Source: Gammaproteobacteria bacterium (GTDB lineage: Bacteria; Pseudomonadota; Gammaproteobacteria; SURF-13). Taken from it: DNA of 64,000 bases. Numbering within the stretch: position 1 is the first letter of the stretch; each line of letters starts with the position of its first letter. The position numbers and the translations under genes were made by a program. The notes under the pieces were generated by a model. It made no database searches. It was not told where the DNA came from and was given only the letters and a program-made list of their open reading frames with translations. The stretch covers positions 62,001 through 126,000 of the forward strand of contig JAUXUQ010000010.1 of assembly GCA_030680605.1 (NCBI GenBank), read 5' to 3'. Below are positions 33,723-42,048 of this stretch, in pieces.

Positions 33723-35129
33723 CTATTCAGCCGCCGTCATGCCCAGCTCCTTGATTTTGCGCGTCAGGGTGTTGCGGCCCCAACCCAGCAGGCGTGCGGC
33801 CTCGAGCCGGCGGCCACCGGTATGTTTGAGCGCGCACTCGATCATGATGCGTTCAAAGGTCGGTGTGGTATTGGCGAGCAGGTCACTGTCGCCACGCGTG
33901 AGGCGCTGGTCTGCCCAGCGCCGCAAGGCGGACTCCCAATTTTCGCTGCCCGAGGCCTGGGCTGCGGCGGTACTCAGCTCGGGCGGCAGGTCATCCGGAT
34001 GCACCACTTCGCCGACCGTCATCACGGTAAGCCAGCGGCAGATGTTTTCCATTTGACGTACATTGCCCGGCCAATCCAGTTTGGTGAGGAAGATTTCTGT
34101 GTCAGCGCGCAGGCGTTTCGGCTTCACACCCAGCTCCTGTGCGGCCTGCACCAGAAAATGCCGCAGCAGTAGCGGGATGTCCTCCCGTCGCTGCCGTAGC
34201 GGCGGGATGTGAATGCGGATGACGTTGAGGCGATGGAACAAATCTTCGCGGAAGCCGCCTTGCTGTACGCGTTGTTCCAGATCCTGATGGGTGGCGGCAA
34301 TAATGCGCACGTTGACCTTGATCGGCTGGTGGCCGCCCACACGGTAGAATTCGCCATCGGAGAGCACGCGCAACAGCCGCGTCTGCAGCTCGGCAGGCAT
34401 GTCGCCTATTTCGTCCAGAAACAGGGTACCGCCATCCGCCTGTTTAAAGCGTCCTTCGCGCTGGGTCTGTGCGCCGGTGAACGCCCCGCGCTCATGGCCG
34501 AACAGCTCCGATTCCAGCAGGTCACGCGGGATGGCCGCCATGTTAAGGGCAATAAACGGCTTGTCCGCGCGCGGGCTGTGGCGATGCAGCGCGTGTGCGA
34601 CCAGCTCCTTGCCGGTGCCGGATTCGCCGTTGATGAGCACCGTGATGTGCGAGCGTGACAGCCGCCCGATGGCGCGGAACACTTCCTGCATTGATGCAGC
34701 CTCGCCGATAATTTCCGCGCTGGCGGGTGTTTCCGTGACCGGGCGGGGCGCGCGTTGGCGCTGATGGGCAATGGCGCGCCGCACTACTTCAACGGCTTCA
34801 TCGGTGTCAAAGGGCTTGGGTAGATACTCAAAGGCCCCGCCCTGGTAGGCCGCCACCGTGCTGTCCAGATCGGAATGGGCGGTGATGATGATGACCGGGA
34901 GTTCGGGGTAGCGCGTGTTCACTTCGGCCAGCAGTGCCAGGCCATCGGTGCCCGGCATGCGGATGTCGCTGATGAGTGCGTCGGGCTGCTCCCGCGCGAG
35001 CGCAGCGCCCACACGGGTCGCGCTGTCGAAGCAGGTGACCTCCATATTGGCCTGTTGCAGCGCCTTTTCCAGCACCCAGCGGATGGAGCGGTCATCATCG
35101 ATGACCCAGACGCGATCTTTGTCAGTCAT
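33723..35129 (-). CDS. glnG: Nitrogen regulator NtrC (NRI)
   Basis: Sigma-54 activator of nitrogen-assimilation genes, 468 residues. Receiver domain (1-120) with phospho-acceptor Asp in ALISDIRMPGTDG; AAA+ central domain (~140-380) with Walker A GESGTGKELVAHAL, the sigma-54-contact loop GAFTGAQ and Walker B GTLFLDEIGDMP; and a Fis-type helix-turn-helix at the end (GGRRLEAARLLGWGRNTLTRKIKELG). Overlaps ntrB by 4 bp. Probable targets in this window are glnA and its own operon, which have NtrC boxes and sigma-54-like promoters. Confidence 0.97.
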   Translation of the reverse strand: MTDKDRVWVIDDDRSIRWVLEKALQQANMEVTCFDSATRVGAALAREQPDALISDIRMPGTDGLALLAEVNTRYPELPVIIITAHSDLDSTVAAYQGGAFEYLPKPFDTDEAVEVVRRAIAHQRQRAPRPVTETPASAEIIGEAASMQEVFRAIGRLSRSHITVLINGESGTGKELVAHALHRHSPRADKPFIALNMAAIPRDLLESELFGHERGAFTGAQTQREGRFKQADGGTLFLDEIGDMPAELQTRLLRVLSDGEFYRVGGHQPIKVNVRIIAATHQDLEQRVQQGGFREDLFHRLNVIRIHIPPLRQRREDIPLLLRHFLVQAAQELGVKPKRLRADTEIFLTKLDWPGNVRQMENICRWLTVMTVGEVVHPDDLPPELSTAAAQASGSENWESALRRWADQRLTRGDSDLLANTTPTFERIMIECALKHTGGRRLEAARLLGWGRNTLTRKIKELGMTAAE

Positions 35130-36181
35130 GGTTGTGCTCCGTTATCTGTCGGTAACAGCAGGGTAAAAATAGTTTCACCGGGGCGGCTGCTGCATTCAAT
35201 CAGTCCGCCATGCTGATTGATGAGCCCCTGCGCGATGGAGAGGCCGAGCCCCGTGCCCTCGGCCCGTCCAGTGACCATCGGGTAAAAAATGTTATCGATC
35301 AGGTGCTCGGGAATGCCGGGACCGTTGTCGATGATGTCGATACGCGCCACCAGGCGGTGATGCTTCTGGCCGATGGTGGACTGGCGCTGAATGCGCGTGC
35401 GCAAGCGGATGACACCCTGCTCGCCGAGCATCTGCCCGGCGTTGCGCACGATATTGAGCAGGGCCTGAATGAGTTGCTCGGGGTCGGCGTCCAGCTCGGG
35501 AATGCTTACGTCATAATCGCGCTGTACGTGTACGCCGTCCGGCACCTCTGCCAGTACCAGGCTGCGCACCCGCTCCAGCACCTCATGGATGTTGGTGGCG
35601 CGGCGCTGAGGCAGGCCTTGGGGCCCGAGCATGCGCTTGAGCAGATTTTGCAGCCGGTCAGCTTCGCCGATAATGATGCGCGTATATTCCCGCAGGCCTT
35701 CCGAGGATAGCTCGCGCTCCAGCAATTGTGCCGCGCCGCGCAAGCCGCCGAGCGGGTTGTTGATTTCATGCGCCAGCCCGCGCAGCACGGCGCGGTGTGC
35801 ATGGTGTTGCGCCAGCAGATGTTCCTCGCGCGTGATACGCAGGTGCTGATCGACGCGGCTGAGTTCCAGCAGCAGCTCCTGCTCGCTGAGGGGTGTGGCA
35901 ACGGCATCGAGCGTCGACAGCGTGCCATCGGCGAGGCGTAGCTGTAACTCTCGCTCGGTGAACGGATGTAGTGTGGCGAGCGCACGCTGCATGGAGTTGG
36001 TGAAGGTGGTGGCATCCGGCATGAGGTCACGTGCCGCCACACCACGCATCTGGCGGGCGCTGCTGGCGAACAACATTTCACCCGCCGGATTGGTATAACG
36101 CAGGCGTAACGTACGGTCGAACAGCAATACCGCAGTATTGAGGTTTTCGATGATGCTTGAATAGAGTGCTGTGCGTGTCAT
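35126..36181 (-). CDS. glnL: Nitrogen sensor kinase NtrB (NRII)
   Basis: Histidine kinase/phosphatase for NtrC, controlled by PII. 351 residues: N-terminal PAS domain (~5-115, ENLNTAVLLFDRTLRLRYTNPAGEMLF), the phospho-His box RGLAHEINNPLGGLRGAAQLLE, and a HATPase domain with LLNIVRNAGQ (N box), IDIIDNGPGIP (G1) and TGLGLSIAQGLINQHGG (G2). No membrane segments, as expected for NtrB. The ATG lacks a clear ribosome-binding site and sits about 15 nt from the predicted sigma-54 start. Confidence 0.97.
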   Translation of the reverse strand: MTRTALYSSIIENLNTAVLLFDRTLRLRYTNPAGEMLFASSARQMRGVAARDLMPDATTFTNSMQRALATLHPFTERELQLRLADGTLSTLDAVATPLSEQELLLELSRVDQHLRITREEHLLAQHHAHRAVLRGLAHEINNPLGGLRGAAQLLERELSSEGLREYTRIIIGEADRLQNLLKRMLGPQGLPQRRATNIHEVLERVRSLVLAEVPDGVHVQRDYDVSIPELDADPEQLIQALLNIVRNAGQMLGEQGVIRLRTRIQRQSTIGQKHHRLVARIDIIDNGPGIPEHLIDNIFYPMVTGRAEGTGLGLSIAQGLINQHGGLIECSSRPGETIFTLLLPTDNGAQP

Positions 36182-36207
36182 GGGTATTGCAGCCGTTACC
36201 CGGCCAG

Positions 36208-36223
36208 TGCAAGAATTAAACCA
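36208..36223 (-). promoter_or_regulatory. Candidate sigma-54 promoter of ntrBC
   Basis: On the minus strand the sequence reads TGGTTT-AATTC-TTGCA. The GG and GC pairs have the required 10-bp separation and the -12 element TTGCA is perfect; the -24 element is weak (TGGTTT instead of TGGCAC). Transcription would begin near 36196, 15 nt from the ntrB start. An NtrC box lies about 145 bp upstream. Confidence 0.5.
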
Positions 36224-36333
36224 GCGCCCGAGCTGGGACAGTAATACTTATAATAAACAGTATATTAAGTGAACCGACCACATACCGGTTCAAGCCTTGC
36301 GAGGTTACAGGATAGACTAAAGCGGGGCGTATT

Positions 36334-36348
36334 GCACCATTATGGTGC
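36334..36348 (-). promoter_or_regulatory. NtrC-binding box upstream of ntrBC
   Basis: GCACCATTATGGTGC fits the NtrC site GCAC-N5-TGGTGC exactly and is a perfect dyad. It overlaps the last codons of the DUF4124 gene and stands about 145 bp upstream of the predicted ntrB start, a normal enhancer distance. Confidence 0.7.
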
Positions 36349-36969
36349 GTCTGGGGCGGGGTAGGCAGGTGGGTTGAAGTTAGGCGCCATCAGTGGGCCA
36401 GCCTTGATGAATTGTGCCGAGTGTCGCTTCATGTGGAAGGTGACAGTGGACGAGGTGATCAGTTCGCCTTGTTTGGCATCGAGTACGACGGCTTGCAGTG
36501 TGTGCGTGCCACGGTCGGCATTTTTTAATTGAAATGTTGGCGAGGTGTAGCGGTCCGGCAAGGGTTGGCCGTCAAGCAAGACCTTGATGCTGTGTCCCCA
36601 CTGCGAATCCCACTCAGGCACCGTCACCACCATCACTTCGACGTTGCCGGTGTTTTCGCGTACGGTAGCGTCGTTTGCGGGGGTCACGATCGAAAGTGAA
36701 GTGTAGCCTTTGAAGGAGGGCGCGGCATTCTGTGCCCCGTCCTCCGGCACGCTGGCGGCAGGCGCGGTGGTGGAGGTGGTCGCAGGTGCTGGCAGTGGTG
36801 TCGCGGGGGGGAATTTTGGCAGATCGACTTCAGTTGCGCCCGGCTGTGGCTGATCAGAGTAAGTCACCCTGCCATCGGGACCGACCGACTTGTACACAGC
36901 GCCAAACACTGTCAGCGGCACGGTCATGCCAACAAGGATCAGCACTAGACGCGATGCGTAGACGTGCAT
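36340..36969 (-). CDS. DUF4124-domain periplasmic protein
   Basis: 209 residues with a signal peptide (SRLVLILVGMTVPLTVFG) followed at once by the DUF4124 motif AVYKSVGPDGRVTYSDQPQPGATEVDLP. A Pro/Thr/Ala linker then leads to an Ig-like domain (~95-190, SIVTPANDATVRENTGNVEVMV ... YTSPTFQLKNADRGTHTLQAVVLD). DUF4124 proteins often accompany nitrogen-regulation or envelope genes, role unknown. It is 8 bp downstream of bactofilin and upstream of ntrBC, all on the same strand. Confidence 0.88.
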   Translation of the reverse strand: MHVYASRLVLILVGMTVPLTVFGAVYKSVGPDGRVTYSDQPQPGATEVDLPKFPPATPLPAPATTSTTAPAASVPEDGAQNAAPSFKGYTSLSIVTPANDATVRENTGNVEVMVVTVPEWDSQWGHSIKVLLDGQPLPDRYTSPTFQLKNADRGTHTLQAVVLDAKQGELITSSTVTFHMKRHSAQFIKAGPLMAPNFNPPAYPAPDAP

Positions 36970-36977
36970 GGTGTCAG

Positions 36978-37406
36978 TCAGGCGTGCTGAGCGAAGCGAT
37001 CCGGGGTCTCAAGCGTGGTGATGGGAGATCCGGTATCAGTCTGTGTATCAGCATGTTTGCACTGGCCATCGAAATGAGCCCCGGTTTCAATCCCCAGCGT
37101 GTTGTGCCACACGATGTTGCCCCTGACCTTGGCGGTTTGGGAAAGCTGCACGATGTCGGAGTTAATCAGACCCCGCACTTCGCCCTGAATGATGATCTCG
37201 CGAGTGCGTATATCGCCCACGACATGGGCGTGTTCCCCGACTGTCAGCTTGTCGGCGCTGATGTTGCCGTTCACAGTGCCGTCAATATGTATTTCACCTT
37301 CGGTAGTGAGATCGCCGGTGATGGTGAGGTCTGCGCCCAAAATGGAGGGGGCGTTACTATGCTTGTGCTTGTTCAAGGGCGTACCCTCGTTATTCCTGAA
37401 AAACAT
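36978..37406 (-). CDS. Bactofilin (polymer-forming cytoskeletal protein)
   Basis: 142-residue bactofilin: disordered charged N-terminus, then a right-handed beta-helix core (~25-115) with short hydrophobic repeats (SILGADLTITGDLTTEGEIHIDGTVNGNISADKLTVGEHAHVVGDI). Bactofilins form filaments without nucleotide and recruit peptidoglycan enzymes to set cell shape or appendage sites. The gene overlaps the end of the M23 peptidase gene by 17 bp, a pairing seen repeatedly in bacteria. Confidence 0.93.
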   Translation of the reverse strand: MFFRNNEGTPLNKHKHSNAPSILGADLTITGDLTTEGEIHIDGTVNGNISADKLTVGEHAHVVGDIRTREIIIQGEVRGLINSDIVQLSQTAKVRGNIVWHNTLGIETGAHFDGQCKHADTQTDTGSPITTLETPDRFAQHA

Positions 37407-38514
37407 ACTTGCCAGCTTTCAGAAACGAGGCCGGATCCTGCTGTTCACCCTGGAACATCACTTCATAGTGCAAGTGCGGGCCGGTGCTGCGGCCGGACGA
37501 GCCTACCAACCCGATTTTTTGGTGCAGGGCAACCTTGTCGCCGGGCTTGACCAGCAATTTGTTCATATGACCGTGACGTGTGGTCAGGCCGAGGCCATGA
37601 TCGATTTCCACCATGTAACCATAGGCATCATGGTGGTCAGCGAAGGTGATCTCACCTGGCGCGGTAGAATAAACAGGTGTGTTGCGTGGGGCGGAGAGAT
37701 CAAGGCCGCTATGCATGGCCCATCGACCGGTAAAGGGATCGCGGCGTTTGCCGAATTGGCTCGACAGGTAGCCAGTGTTGAGCGGGGCAGCGACCGGTAG
37801 CCGCTCAAACAACCCTTCGAGGTTTGCCCACCTGTTCATCTGGGTTTCGAGTTCGAGCACGCTATCTTCGAACACATCCTGCATGTTAGTAAAGAGGCTG
37901 CTGGTCTTTTTGGGGTCTGGGCTGGTTTTAAGATAGGGACCACCCACCCCGGAATCTTTCTTTTTGCTCAGTGCGCCAATATCCAGGCCTGTGAGCTTGA
38001 TCGCCTTTTCCAGCCGGTCGGCGTTTGCCTTGGTGCGTTCCTGGAGCTGTGCCATCAGGCTGACCTGAGCGTCCTTGATCTGGGCCGTCTGGTTAAGGGC
38101 GGCTGAGAGTTGTGCATGCAGCGCAGTGACATCGTTGCTCAGGCTGTGAGCTTGGGCCTGGGCGCTATCGCGCTCGGCAGCGAGGCGGGCAATCAAGGCT
38201 TCCTTTGAGGACAGGGCCTTGCGGTAGGATGCGACCATGTCCGAGTAGGGCAGTGACTTGATCCAGGCTGCGCTTGCCAACATGACCGCTATCAGTACCA
38301 GCAAACTGAGCGCCAGCTGGAGGTTGCGTGACACGGAAATATAACGCACCCGCCCGTGACAGCGATACAGGAATTGTCGCTCCGGGAAAAGCCTGTTTAC
38401 ATGAAAAGTAATAATTTGTTGAAGGAGTTGCACAGCCCGCTCCTTGGCGGCTTTCGAGTTTGTTGTTTCAATCGGACGATTAAAGTACATCCCCCTCTGG
38501 ATTGCAAGTCTCAT
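37390..38514 (-). CDS. Membrane-anchored M23 peptidoglycan endopeptidase
   Basis: 374 residues: cytosolic N-terminus, one membrane helix (~65-85, LQLALSLLVLIAVMLASAAWI), a periplasmic coiled-coil (~95-190) and a C-terminal LytM/M23 domain (~245-360). Zinc-site motifs are intact: HSGLDLSAP (HxxxD), RHGHMNKLL and HLHYEVMFQG (HxH), so it should be active, unlike EnvC here. Start 38514 has AAGG 8 nt upstream; ATG 38490 is possible but its AGAGGGGG abuts the codon. Adjacent bactofilin suggests a cell-shape module. Confidence 0.92.
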   Translation of the reverse strand: MRLAIQRGMYFNRPIETTNSKAAKERAVQLLQQIITFHVNRLFPERQFLYRCHGRVRYISVSRNLQLALSLLVLIAVMLASAAWIKSLPYSDMVASYRKALSSKEALIARLAAERDSAQAQAHSLSNDVTALHAQLSAALNQTAQIKDAQVSLMAQLQERTKANADRLEKAIKLTGLDIGALSKKKDSGVGGPYLKTSPDPKKTSSLFTNMQDVFEDSVLELETQMNRWANLEGLFERLPVAAPLNTGYLSSQFGKRRDPFTGRWAMHSGLDLSAPRNTPVYSTAPGEITFADHHDAYGYMVEIDHGLGLTTRHGHMNKLLVKPGDKVALHQKIGLVGSSGRSTGPHLHYEVMFQGEQQDPASFLKAGKYVFQE

Positions 38515-38593
38515 GAGGGCGCCTTTAAGACAGAGTATAAGCTGTCTGCCCTGTGCTTAACTGTGCTGGAGCCGCTATGGCCCCGCAAACTGG

Positions 38594-38627
38594 AATCCAA
38601 CGCCCCCCAGGGGGGCGTTGGATTTTT
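38594..38627. terminator. Terminator hairpin downstream of glnA
   Basis: AATCCAACGCCCCC (from 38594) pairs with GGGGGCGTTGGATT (to 38624), with a tight loop and a following T5 on the plus strand. Only minus-strand transcription (glnA) arrives here from 38644; on that strand the T-run is short (TTCC), so termination would rely on the very stable stem. Confidence 0.65.
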
Positions 38628-38643
38628 CAGCCGTGCTGTTGTC

Positions 38644-40050
38644 TTAGAGGCTGTAGTACAGATCGTATTCGATCGGGTGGGTGGTCATGCGCAGACGCGT
38701 GACTTCCTGCATCTTGAGGTCGATGTAGGAATCAATCATGTCGTTGCTGAACACGCCACCGGCGGTGAGGAACTTGCGATCCTTGTCCAGTTGCTCGAGC
38801 GCCATGTCGAGCGAGTGGCATACCTTCGGAATCTTCTTGTCTTCTTCCGGCGGCAGGTCGTACAAATCCTTGTCCATGGCCTCGCCCGGGTGAATCTTGT
38901 TCTGGATGCCGTCCAGGCCCGCCATCACCATCGCGCTGAAGGCGAGGTAGGGGTTGGCGCTCGGGTCAGGGAAGCGTACTTCGATACGGCGTGCCTTGGG
39001 GTTGGAGACATAGGGGATGCGGATCGAGGCAGAGCGGTTGCGTGCGGAGTAGGCCAGCATCACCGGGGCCTCAAAGCCCGGTACCAGACGCTTGTAGCTG
39101 TTGGTGCCCGGATTGCAGAAGGCATTCAGTGCGCGCGCGTGCTTGATGATGCCACCAATGTAATACAGGGCCAGGTCAGACAACCCGCCGTACTTGCTGC
39201 CGGTGAACAGGTTCTTGCCACCCTTGGCGAGCGACTGATGGCAGTGCATGCCGGAACCGTTATCACCTACCAGTGGCTTGGGCATGAAGGTGGCCGTCTT
39301 GCCAAATTGATGGGCGACGTTCATCACCACATATTTCAGAATCAGGATTTCATCGGCCTTGCGGGTCAGTGTGCTGAACTGGGTGGCGATTTCATTCTGG
39401 TTGGCGGTGGCCACTTCGTGGTGATGGGCCTCCACGATCAGACCCATGTCTTCCAGCGCGAGCGACATTGCAGAGCGGATGTCCTGTGAGGAGTCGACCG
39501 GGGGCACGGGGAAGTAGCCGCCCTTGACGCCGGGGCGGTGGCCGATGTTGCCGCCTTCGAAGACCTTTTCCGAGTTCCATGAGGCCTCTTCGGAGTCTAC
39601 CTTGACGAAGGAGCCGCTCATGTCGGAGCCCCAGCGCACATCGTCGAAAATGAAGAACTCGGGCTCGGGACCGAAGTAGGCGGTGTCGGCAATGCCGGTG
39701 GATTTCAGGTAGGTCTCGCAGCGCTGTGCGAGCGAGCGCGGATCACGCTCATAGCCCTTCATCGTCGAAGGCTCGACAATGTTGCAGCGCAGCAGCAGCG
39801 TGGACTCGTCCATGAAAGGGTCCATCACGGCGCTGTTGGGGTCGGGCATCAGAATCATGTCGGATTCGTTGATGTGCTTCCAGCCGGCGATGGACGAGCC
39901 GTCAAACATCTTGCCGTCCTTGAACAGCGAGGCATCAACAGTGTGTGCGGGGCAGGAGACGTGCTGCTCTTTGCCCTTGGTGTCACAAAAACGGAAATCA
40001 ACAAACTTGACGTTGTTGTCCTTCATCATCTTTAAAACTTTTGCAGACAT
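38644..40050 (-). CDS. glnA: Glutamine synthetase, type I
   Basis: ATP-dependent ammonia assimilation into glutamine; dodecamer. 468 residues starting [97 protein letters not shown] and NRSASIRIP are the catalytic blocks. [10 protein letters not shown] carries the adenylylation tyrosine of the I-beta class. ATG 40050 has GGGAGG upstream; the ATG at 40062 is less suitable. Controlled by two NtrC boxes and a sigma-54-type promoter. Confidence 0.98.
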   Translation of the reverse strand: MSAKVLKMMKDNNVKFVDFRFCDTKGKEQHVSCPAHTVDASLFKDGKMFDGSSIAGWKHINESDMILMPDPNSAVMDPFMDESTLLLRCNIVEPSTMKGYERDPRSLAQRCETYLKSTGIADTAYFGPEPEFFIFDDVRWGSDMSGSFVKVDSEEASWNSEKVFEGGNIGHRPGVKGGYFPVPPVDSSQDIRSAMSLALEDMGLIVEAHHHEVATANQNEIATQFSTLTRKADEILILKYVVMNVAHQFGKTATFMPKPLVGDNGSGMHCHQSLAKGGKNLFTGSKYGGLSDLALYYIGGIIKHARALNAFCNPGTNSYKRLVPGFEAPVMLAYSARNRSASIRIPYVSNPKARRIEVRFPDPSANPYLAFSAMVMAGLDGIQNKIHPGEAMDKDLYDLPPEEDKKIPKVCHSLDMALEQLDKDRKFLTAGGVFSNDMIDSYIDLKMQEVTRLRMTTHPIEYDLYYSL

Positions 40051-40120
40051 GATGCCTCCCAAGTGATGTACACAGCGCCGCGTGGCTAAAATCGGCGCAA
40101 TCGAATAATACCGCCCATTT

Positions 40121-40137
40121 TTGCACGAAATATGCCA
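40121..40137 (-). promoter_or_regulatory. Sigma-54 promoter of glnA
   Basis: Minus strand: TGGCAT-ATTTC-GTGCA (about 40137 to 40122), with GG and GC exactly 10 bp apart and only one mismatch in each of the -24 and -12 elements. Start of transcription near 40110, giving a leader of about 60 nt before the ATG at 40050. Confidence 0.65.
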
Positions 40138-40191
40138 TAGGGGGAATCCCTTAATTTAACGGGAGTTTTTGAAACGCGCGGCGCAGAAAGA

Positions 40192-40206
40192 GCACCTTTA
40201 CGGTGC
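40192..40206 (-). promoter_or_regulatory. NtrC enhancer box 1 of glnA
   Basis: GCACCTTTACGGTGC: GCAC-N5-CGGTGC, one mismatch to GCAC-N5-TGGTGC. Centre is about 89 bp upstream of the predicted start and 30 bp from box 2. Confidence 0.7.
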
Positions 40207-40221
40207 GTCAGTGTATTGGAT

Positions 40222-40236
40222 GCACTTTTTTGGTGC
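40222..40236 (-). promoter_or_regulatory. NtrC enhancer box 2 of glnA
   Basis: GCACTTTTTTGGTGC: exact match to GCAC-N5-TGGTGC. Spaced 30 bp (three helical turns) from box 1, which favours cooperative binding as at enterobacterial glnA. Confidence 0.75.
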
Positions 40237-40253
40237 TATGCGCCAGGAGGGTT

Positions 40254-40829
40254 TTAATGGGTGTTTGACGTGCCGGTATCGCGCATGGGCAAACTGCCTG
40301 CTGTGCCTTGGCGTACTGTTTCATAGGCCAGACGGCTGCCGGTGTCGAGCCACAGATCGCAGGCAGGCAGCAACTCCAGAGTGGTATTGCCGTTGCCCCG
40401 GCCTATGACCTGTAGCACATCCATCAGCGGCACGAAGTCATGCGAGAGATGGGCGTACAGCGGCGCGGCGGAGTTGCGCAGCAGGCCGGAGAGCTGCTGA
40501 TAGGCGACGCGGCCGAGATCGACGAAATAGCTGATCTTCACGCGCTTGCGTTCAGCCAGGCGCGGGAACAGCCCGGACAACAGCAGGCACTGGTCGCCGA
40601 CATCTTTGAGTTGCTCCTGCTGCAGGCGGCCTGTTTCGTGGACGCCGTGCAGGTATTCCAGCGCCAGCGTGGTGCCGGTAATATCCGGTCGATTGGCAAA
40701 GCGCATCAACAGAAATACCAGATAGCTTTCCAGCTCTTCCACCAGCGCGCAGTGCGCTGTGGCCTCAGCCTCGCTCACCAATTCATACCACTGTGCCGTC
40801 GCCGTCGGGTGCATCACCAGGGTCGCCAT
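40254..40829 (-). CDS. Conserved hypothetical protein near glnA
   Basis: 191 residues, mostly helical and soluble, family not recognised. MHPTATAQWYELVSEAEATAHCALVEELESYLVFLLMRF and DITGTTLALEYLHGVH are the most distinctive parts; PLYAHLSHDFVPLMDVLQVIG suggests a conserved charged face. No signal peptide. It ends just before the NtrC boxes of glnA and is transcribed toward them. Codon use is like the neighbours, so probably an established chromosomal gene. Confidence 0.7.
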   Translation of the reverse strand: MATLVMHPTATAQWYELVSEAEATAHCALVEELESYLVFLLMRFANRPDITGTTLALEYLHGVHETGRLQQEQLKDVGDQCLLLSGLFPRLAERKRVKISYFVDLGRVAYQQLSGLLRNSAAPLYAHLSHDFVPLMDVLQVIGRGNGNTTLELLPACDLWLDTGSRLAYETVRQGTAGSLPMRDTGTSNTH

Positions 40830-40856
40830 GCGAATTCTCCTGTGTCGCCACTGTTA

Positions 40857-41009
40857 AGGAAGCTCTGAATAAGTCCGTCCTGGATTTCTCAGAGCACGAA
40901 AAGTGAAAACGTGGTTTTTACTTTGCGCCCTGTTTCAAACACTTGCGTGTTTGAAACAGGGCGGTGCATCCCTGCACCGCAGGAACCTCTGACTTAATCA
41001 GAGGTTCCT
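40857..41009. repeat. MITE-like element (153 bp) upstream of glyQ
   Basis: Terminal inverted repeats AGGAAGCTCTGAATAA (40857-40872) and its near-complement at 40994-41009 (14 of 16 paired), flanked on both sides by TA. Inside are three strong palindromes: arm GCCCTGTTTCAAACAC (40927-40942 with 40947-40962), GCGGTGCA (40961-40968 with 40973-40980) and AGGAACCTCTGA (40981-40992 with 40998-41009). No coding capacity. TA duplication suggests mobilisation by an IS630/Tc1-mariner-type transposase in trans. Confidence 0.75.
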
Positions 41010-41144
41010 TAATAAAAGCGGCACGCAGTGCCTGAAACTTGAACGAGCAGGATTCATGCCGGGCGCCTGCACGTGCCGGAAGGGCGCGCTATCGGCTATA
41101 CTGGCCGCTCCAGATCAGAGACATTACTGTCGAAAGAGTTCACC

Positions 41145-42044
41145 GTGGAGTCAAACAGCCGACGCCCTCCCGCCACCTTCCAGGAGCTGATCCTCACGTT
41201 ACAGACGTATTGGGCGGCGCAAGGCTGTGTGTTGTTGCAGCCGTACGATCTGGAGGTCGGCGCCGGCACGTTTCACCCCGCTACCTTTCTGCGCGCCATC
41301 GGCCCGGAGCCGTGGCAGGCCGCCTATGTGCAGCCGTCGCGCCGGCCCAAGGACGGCCGCTACGGCGAAAACCCCAACCGCCTGCAGCACTATTACCAGT
41401 ATCAGGTGGTGCTGAAGCCCTCGCCCGACAACATTCAGGAGTTGTACCTCGACTCATTGCGCGCGCTTGGCCTTAACATGAGCGAGCACGACGTGCGCTT
41501 CGTCGAGGACGACTGGGAATCGCCGACGCTCGGGGCCTGGGGCCTGGGTTGGGAGGTGTGGCTCGATGGCATGGAGGTGACCCAGTTCACCTACTTTCAG
41601 GAGGTGGGCGGCCTCAAGTGCGCGCCGGTGCTGGGTGAGATCACCTACGGGTTGGAGCGTCTGGCCATGTACCTGCAGGGCGTGGAAAGCGTGTTCGATC
41701 TGAAATGGACGGAGAGTGTGAGTTACGGCGACGTCTACCATCAAAACGAAGTCGAGCAATCGAAATATAATTTTGAACACAGCAATGCCGAGTGGTTATT
41801 CAGATTATTTGGCGAGTTTGAGTCCGAGGCCAGGCGCCTGCTGGAAAACCAGCTCACATTGCCTGCCTTTGAAATGGTGATGAAGTGCTCGCACACGTTT
41901 AATCTGCTCGACGCGCGCGGCGCAATCTCCACCACCGAGCGCGCTGCCTATATCGGCCGCGTGCGTAATCTGAGCCGCGCGGTGGCGCAGAGCTATTACG
42001 ACTCAAGAGAGGCTCTGGGCTTTCCCATCCTGAATAAAAAATAA
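41145..42044 (+). CDS. glyQ: Glycyl-tRNA synthetase alpha subunit
   Basis: Catalytic subunit of the bacterial alpha2-beta2 GlyRS; activates glycine. 299 residues: [96 protein letters not shown] and [18 protein letters not shown] are diagnostic. Start is a GTG at 41145; a longer frame to 41073 enters the upstream gap. Followed 4 bp later by glyS. Confidence 0.97.
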   Translation: MESNSRRPPATFQELILTLQTYWAAQGCVLLQPYDLEVGAGTFHPATFLRAIGPEPWQAAYVQPSRRPKDGRYGENPNRLQHYYQYQVVLKPSPDNIQELYLDSLRALGLNMSEHDVRFVEDDWESPTLGAWGLGWEVWLDGMEVTQFTYFQEVGGLKCAPVLGEITYGLERLAMYLQGVESVFDLKWTESVSYGDVYHQNEVEQSKYNFEHSNAEWLFRLFGEFESEARRLLENQLTLPAFEMVMKCSHTFNLLDARGAISTTERAAYIGRVRNLSRAVAQSYYDSREALGFPILNKK

Positions 42045-42048
42045 CGCC

